From positions 1-9,275 of the forward strand of contig JAEWWQ010000159.1 in assembly GCA_023458855.1 (NCBI GenBank): a stretch of DNA of 9,275 bases, in the 5' to 3' direction. Both the position numbers and the translations under genes were made by a program. The stretch comes from Bacillota bacterium (GTDB lineage: Bacteria > Bacillota > Clostridia > Lachnospirales > Lachnospiraceae). Below the pieces are notes generated by a model. The model was not told where the DNA came from, did no database searches, and saw nothing but the letters and a program-made list of their open reading frames with translations. Shown piece by piece: positions 5,892 to 9,275 of this stretch. The first letter of the stretch is position 1. Every line of letters starts with the position of its first letter.

Positions 5892-6992
5892 CTATACATT
5901 AAAACGAAATAAAATAACATCTCCGTCCTTTACAACGTATTCTTTTCCTTCTAATCCAACAAGCCCTTTCTCTTTTGCTGCAGATAGGGAACCTTGCTCT
6001 AATAAATCTTTATAATTTACAACTTCAGCTCTAATAAATCCGCGCTCGAAGTCGGTGTGAATCTTTCCTGCTGCCTGTGGTGCCTTTGTTCCTACTTTAA
6101 TTGTCCACGCCCTTGTCTCATCTTCTCCTGCAGTAAGATAACTGATAAGCCCCAGAAGATGATAACTTGCTTTGATTAATTTATCAAGTCCTGATTCCTG
6201 TAATCCCAGGTCCTCTAAGAACATCGTCTTTTCGTCATCATCCAGTTCCGAAATTTCCTGTTCAATCTGTGCGCAAATAACAAAAACCTCACTGCCATTA
6301 GACGCTGCAAATTCCTTAACTGCTCCAACATACTGATTTCCTGTACCATCATCCGCAAGATCTTCATCTGAAACATTCGCTGCAAATATCACCGGCTTAT
6401 CAGTTAACAGATTATACGATTTTCTCCAGACGATCTCATCATCGTCGTCATTATCCACAAATGAACTTGCAAGTTTTCCATCTTCCAGATGCGTTTTCAT
6501 TCTTTCCAGTAAATTCAGTTCTTTGGCCAGTGTCTTATCCATTCTGGCCCCTTTACTTGTTTTTGCAATTCTTCTGTCCAGAATCTCAATATCGGAAAAT
6601 ATCAATTCAAGATTGATTGTTTCAATATCTCTGATTGGATCAACAGAACCATCTACATGCACTACGTTAGTATCCTCAAAGCAACGTACGACATGAACAA
6701 TTGCATCTACTTCTCTAATATTACTTAAGAATTGATTACCAAGTCCTTCTCCTTTGGACGCGCCCTTTACCAATCCTGCAATATCAACAAACTCTATCAC
6801 TGCAGGAGTCACTTTTTTTGATTGATACATATCTCCTAACAACTTTAATCTCTCATCCGGTACCGTTACGATACCAATATTAGGATCAATTGTACAGAAA
6901 GGATAGTTCGCTGATTCTGCTCCTGCTTTTGTCAATGAATTGAACAGCGTACTCTTTCCTACATTTGGTAATCCTACAATTCCTAACTTCAT
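5892..6992 (-). CDS. ychF: Redox-linked ribosome-binding ATPase YchF (OLA1 family)
   Basis: A 366-residue cytoplasmic P-loop protein of the Obg-related YchF/OLA1 family, which prefers ATP to GTP and associates with ribosomes; roles in stress responses are reported in other bacteria. The P-loop GLPNVGKST is at 7-15, the switch region NYPFCTIDPN at 29-38, and G3 with the following switch DIAGLVKGASKGEGLGNQFL at 70-89. The specificity motif is NVSD at 206-209, where most relatives have NxxE. A helical region lies at about 130-190, with an acidic DDDDDE run near 182. The C-terminal TGS domain (about 283-366) ends GDVILFRFNV as expected. The start is ATG 6992 with GAGGAG 7 nt upstream. It sits 30 nt after rpe and 35 nt before lgt, probably cotranscribed with both; this link to cell-wall genes is positional only. 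Confidence 0.97.
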   Translation of the reverse strand: MKLGIVGLPNVGKSTLFNSLTKAGAESANYPFCTIDPNIGIVTVPDERLKLLGDMYQSKKVTPAVIEFVDIAGLVKGASKGEGLGNQFLSNIREVDAIVHVVRCFEDTNVVHVDGSVDPIRDIETINLELIFSDIEILDRRIAKTSKGARMDKTLAKELNLLERMKTHLEDGKLASSFVDNDDDDEIVWRKSYNLLTDKPVIFAANVSDEDLADDGTGNQYVGAVKEFAASNGSEVFVICAQIEQEISELDDDEKTMFLEDLGLQESGLDKLIKASYHLLGLISYLTAGEDETRAWTIKVGTKAPQAAGKIHTDFERGFIRAEVVNYKDLLEQGSLSAAKEKGLVGLEGKEYVVKDGDVILFRFNV

Positions 6993-7022
6993 ATTTTTTC
7001 TCCTCTTTGTTCCATATTCCAG

Positions 7023-7700
7023 CTATCTTGTCTGCTGCATTTCCCATTTATGAAATAATTCCAAAAAAGCCAGTGTATTCTCTCTCGTATATTCTTTATC
7101 AAATACTGCAGAACCAGCTACTATTACATTTGCACCTGCATCCATAATCATTTGTGCATTATCCTGCTTGATGCCTCCATCTACCTCAATATCTATATGT
7201 AACCCCTTCTCTGCTACAATCTTACGAATTGTACGTACTTTGTCTGCACAGGATTCTATGAATTTTTGTCCGCCCCGCCCCGGATAAACTGTCATGATCA
7301 GAATCATATCAACCATTGACAGATAGGGAAGCAGTGCACTCACTTCTGTATCAGGGCTAATTGCAAGTCCACGTCTGATACCAAGTTCTTCCATATGTTG
7401 CAAGTTCTCTGCAACATGCTTAGTGGCCTCCATATGAATGGTTATCCCATCTGCCCCGCATGCTGCAAATTCATCAATATACTTTTCTGGCTCTACAATC
7501 ATCAAGTGCACATCCAAAAAGCATCCTGATACCTTCCTGATTGCAGACAGCACTGGCATTCCGAAAGAAATAGAAGGAACAAACACACCATCCATAACAT
7601 CAAAATGTATAAATTGCGCACCGGCCTCTTCTACGTCCCTTATATCCTTTCCAAGATTCAGGAAATCTGCTGCTAAAATAGATGGTGACAAAATCATCAT
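7023..7700 (-). CDS. rpe: Ribulose-phosphate 3-epimerase
   Basis: A 225-residue cytoplasmic TIM-barrel enzyme that interconverts D-ribulose 5-phosphate and D-xylulose 5-phosphate in the pentose phosphate pathway. The barrel starts with MILSPSILAADF. Predicted metal and catalytic residues are H32 and D34 (IHFDVMDGVFVP), H65 (DVHLMI) and D174 (EVDGG). The phosphate loop reads YPGRGGQKF (139-147), where most relatives have NPGFGGQ; a second phosphate-binding region is VAGSAVF (194-200). The start is ATG 7700, with AAGGAG 9 nt upstream inside the last codons of rsgA; a second ATG follows directly. Only 2 nt separate it from the rsgA stop, so translation is probably coupled. The prkC-rsgA-rpe order matches other Firmicutes; the thiN gene that often follows is absent and ychF comes instead. 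Confidence 0.97.
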   Translation of the reverse strand: MMILSPSILAADFLNLGKDIRDVEEAGAQFIHFDVMDGVFVPSISFGMPVLSAIRKVSGCFLDVHLMIVEPEKYIDEFAACGADGITIHMEATKHVAENLQHMEELGIRRGLAISPDTEVSALLPYLSMVDMILIMTVYPGRGGQKFIESCADKVRTIRKIVAEKGLHIDIEVDGGIKQDNAQMIMDAGANVIVAGSAVFDKEYTRENTLAFLELFHKWEMQQTR

Positions 7701-7702
7701 TT

Positions 7703-8581
7703 TTAATATCTCCTTTTATTGCTTAATTCTTCATATAGAATACAATAGTTATCATATCTGGTCTGACTGATCTTACCTTCCGTTAAAGCTTCTTTTATAC
7801 CACAAACCGGCTCATGAATATGAGCACAGCCCTGAAACTTACAGTTTGCCTCATATGGAATAAATTCCGGATAATACCGACACAATTCACTTTTTTCGAC
7901 TTCATCGATTCTGAGAGAACTAAAACCCGGAGTATCCATAATATAGGTATCCTCTTCAATTGCAATTAACTGTGAATGCCTTGTCGTATGTTTTCCACGG
8001 TCAATTTTATCACTGATTGCACCAGTTTCCATGCATACTCCCATCTGAACGCAATTAATAATTGATGATTTACCGACACCGCTCGGACCGGCCACCGTAG
8101 TTGTCTTCCCTTTTAAATATTTTTTAATTTCATCAATGCCTCTTTTTTCTTTTGCACTGGCAAAAAGCAATATGCTTCCACACGAACCGTATGCTCTCAC
8201 AAGTTCTTCTTTTTCATCAGCTGACGCAATATCGTCTTTATTAAAACAAATCATACATGGTATTTGCTGTTTTTCCATCATGATTAAAAAACGATCCAGC
8301 AGATTAAGACTTGGTTCCGGCTTTGTAATAGAAAATATTACCATAGCCTGATCTATATTGGCAACTGCAGGTCTGATTAATTCATTTTTTCTGGGAAGTA
8401 TGATTTCAATATTACCAAGCATAGCCTGTGTATCTAATATTTGAAGTTCCACATCATCGCCGACCAATGGTTTCTGATTGTCTTTGCGAAAAATACCTTT
8501 TGCTTTGCATTCATAAATTCCCAATTCCGGTACATGAACATAGTAAAATCCAGCTATGCCCTTTATTATTTTTCCCTGCAT
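7703..8581 (-). CDS. rsgA: Small ribosomal subunit biogenesis GTPase RsgA
   Basis: A 292-residue circularly permuted GTPase that checks late maturation of the 30S subunit. An N-terminal OB-fold spans about 1-65. The GTPase motifs come in the permuted order typical of the family: G4 NKDD (114-117), G5 SAK (142-144), G1 GPSGVGKSS (165-173), switch GKHTTRHSQL (196-205) and G3 DTPGF (216-220). A C-terminal zinc site follows, with likely ligands C247, C252, H254 and C260, then a helical tail. Length is usual. The start is ATG 8581, with AAAGGA 9 nt upstream inside the last codons of the PASTA protein, whose stop is only 5 nt away; its own last codons carry the rpe ribosome binding site. In B. subtilis RsgA is a substrate of the neighbouring PrkC kinase and responds to (p)ppGpp, so the linkage may be functional. 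Confidence 0.98.
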   Translation of the reverse strand: MQGKIIKGIAGFYYVHVPELGIYECKAKGIFRKDNQKPLVGDDVELQILDTQAMLGNIEIILPRKNELIRPAVANIDQAMVIFSITKPEPSLNLLDRFLIMMEKQQIPCMICFNKDDIASADEKEELVRAYGSCGSILLFASAKEKRGIDEIKKYLKGKTTTVAGPSGVGKSSIINCVQMGVCMETGAISDKIDRGKHTTRHSQLIAIEEDTYIMDTPGFSSLRIDEVEKSELCRYYPEFIPYEANCKFQGCAHIHEPVCGIKEALTEGKISQTRYDNYCILYEELSNKRRY

Positions 8582-8586
8582 TCTGC

Positions 8587-9275
8587 TTATTCCTTTGTGA
8601 ATTGCACTGTCTGCTCACTTGCTACTACTTTAGACGATACTACACCACCATCGGCATCCGTTTCCGGAGGGTTTACCGGAACTGAATACGTAATTGTAAC
8701 GATACCGGTATCTGTTGTCTTAATTCCACTAATATTAATCGCAACCGGAAATGTCGAGGTTGTTGTATTAAATAAGATAGCCCCTGTATCTGCAGCTGAT
8801 AAAACAACTGTAGCATCTCCTCCCTGGTAGTCTGCCGGTGCCGCAACACTGATATTGCACGAATACGTAGCCCCCAGACTGATTCTAAGATCCACTACCG
8901 TATCTGCCGGTTGCTCCTGACCAGCGGTATAGCTTTGATAGCATACTGTTCCGGCTTCATACTCACTATTCTCTACCTCTGTGACAGTCCCGCATTTCAG
9001 TCCCGATGCTTCCAAGGCAGCTTTGGCTGCATCTGCCGACATGCCTCTCACCTCTGGCACCTGAACCGTATCGACCTGCGCTTCTTTACTGATCACTATG
9101 GTAACAGAGCTGTCCCTTGCAACAATATTTCCTGCTTCCGGCGACTGTGATATTACATTTCCAACTGCAACTTCTGTCGATGTGCCTGTTGCCTTCTTTA
9201 CCGTAAATCCTTCTTTTTCCAAAGATGCAGTTGCCTCTGCCTCTGAAAGGCCCGTTACTTCCGGTACTTTAATTC
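8587..9275 (-). CDS. prkC: PASTA-domain protein, probable PrkC-type Ser/Thr kinase (C-terminal part, runs off the window)
   Basis: 228 codons of the C-terminus are visible and the frame is open to the window edge, so no start is claimed; a TTG at 9222 lies inside a PASTA domain. There are two PASTA repeats, at visible residues about 1-64 (IKVPEVTGLSEAEATASLEK, QSPEAGNIV) and 70-134 (VQVPEVRGMSADAAKAALEA, QSYTAGQEQPADT). A beta-rich extracellular domain follows (about 135-228, rich in Thr, Val and Ser), with a Pro/Asp/Gly linker at NPPETDADGG. PASTA repeats bind muropeptides or lipid II fragments, and in this gene order (before rsgA and rpe) belong to PrkC/Stk1 kinases that adjust wall growth and germination. 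The kinase and membrane segment lie outside the window, so identity is inferred from PASTA repeats plus synteny. Cysteines lie at visible residues 94, 111 and 139. A PASTA-bearing PBP is the main alternative, less likely here. Confidence 0.85.
   Translation of the reverse strand, partial: IKVPEVTGLSEAEATASLEKEGFTVKKATGTSTEVAVGNVISQSPEAGNIVARDSSVTIVISKEAQVDTVQVPEVRGMSADAAKAALEASGLKCGTVTEVENSEYEAGTVCYQSYTAGQEQPADTVVDLRISLGATYSCNISVAAPADYQGGDATVVLSAADTGAILFNTTTSTFPVAINISGIKTTDTGIVTITYSVPVNPPETDADGGVVSSKVVASEQTVQFTKE

Noticed and set aside
6993..7022. Possible separate promoter for ychF in the gap after rpe
   Set aside because: The 30-nt gap holds a ribosome binding site and no convincing -35/-10 pair, so cotranscription with rpe is simpler.
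9222..9222. TTG at 9222 as the start of a short PASTA protein
   Set aside because: The frame continues upstream to the window edge and the upstream residues complete a PASTA repeat (KVPEVTGLSEAEA), so the gene is cut by the window.

Overview
The window looks like core-chromosome DNA from an AT-rich Gram-positive bacterium of the class Clostridia, probably Lachnospiraceae or a close relative. The evidence is the Firmicutes-style mraZ-rsmH-ftsL-PBP order, the PASTA-kinase/rsgA/rpe run, Firmicutes-type protein sequences, strong GGAGG-like ribosome binding sites and frequent TTG starts. The placement comes from reading the proteins, not from a database search. Every convincing gene is on the minus strand, so transcription runs from high to low coordinates. 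Coding density is very high and no stretch over 300 bases lacks a gene.

Unit 1 (9275 down to about 4918) begins with the C-terminal extracellular part of a PASTA-domain protein, almost certainly a PrkC-type Ser/Thr kinase whose kinase domain lies outside the window. It continues with rsgA (30S-maturation GTPase), rpe (ribulose-phosphate 3-epimerase), ychF (OLA1-type ATPase) and lgt (prolipoprotein diacylglyceryl transferase). Gaps are 2-35 nt, and two ribosome binding sites sit in the last codons of the gene before. The unit ends in a clear rho-independent terminator just after lgt.

Unit 2 (about 4885 down past position 1) is the start of the division and cell-wall (dcw) cluster: mraZ, rsmH, an FtsL-like membrane coiled-coil protein, a complete class B penicillin-binding protein (PBP), and the N-terminal part of a second, paralogous PBP. 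It has its own readable promoter. Immediately after the predicted transcription start are four AAAGTGG-type boxes repeated exactly every 10 bp, a good candidate MraZ autoregulatory operator. Longer in-frame reading of mraZ would run through this operator, so the mraZ start is placed downstream of it.

Together the genes cover cell-wall sensing (PASTA kinase), ribosome maturation and methylation (rsgA, rsmH), lipoprotein maturation (lgt) and septal or spore-cortex peptidoglycan synthesis (ftsL, two PBPs). I found no mobile element, CRISPR array, tRNA or rRNA, and nothing that looks like a wholly new system. The points most worth a second look are the 10-bp-phased MraZ boxes, an octapeptide-repeat tail on the first PBP, a cysteine pair in that PBP spaced like the redox pair of Bacillus SpoVD, and the tandem PBPs both starting at TTG.
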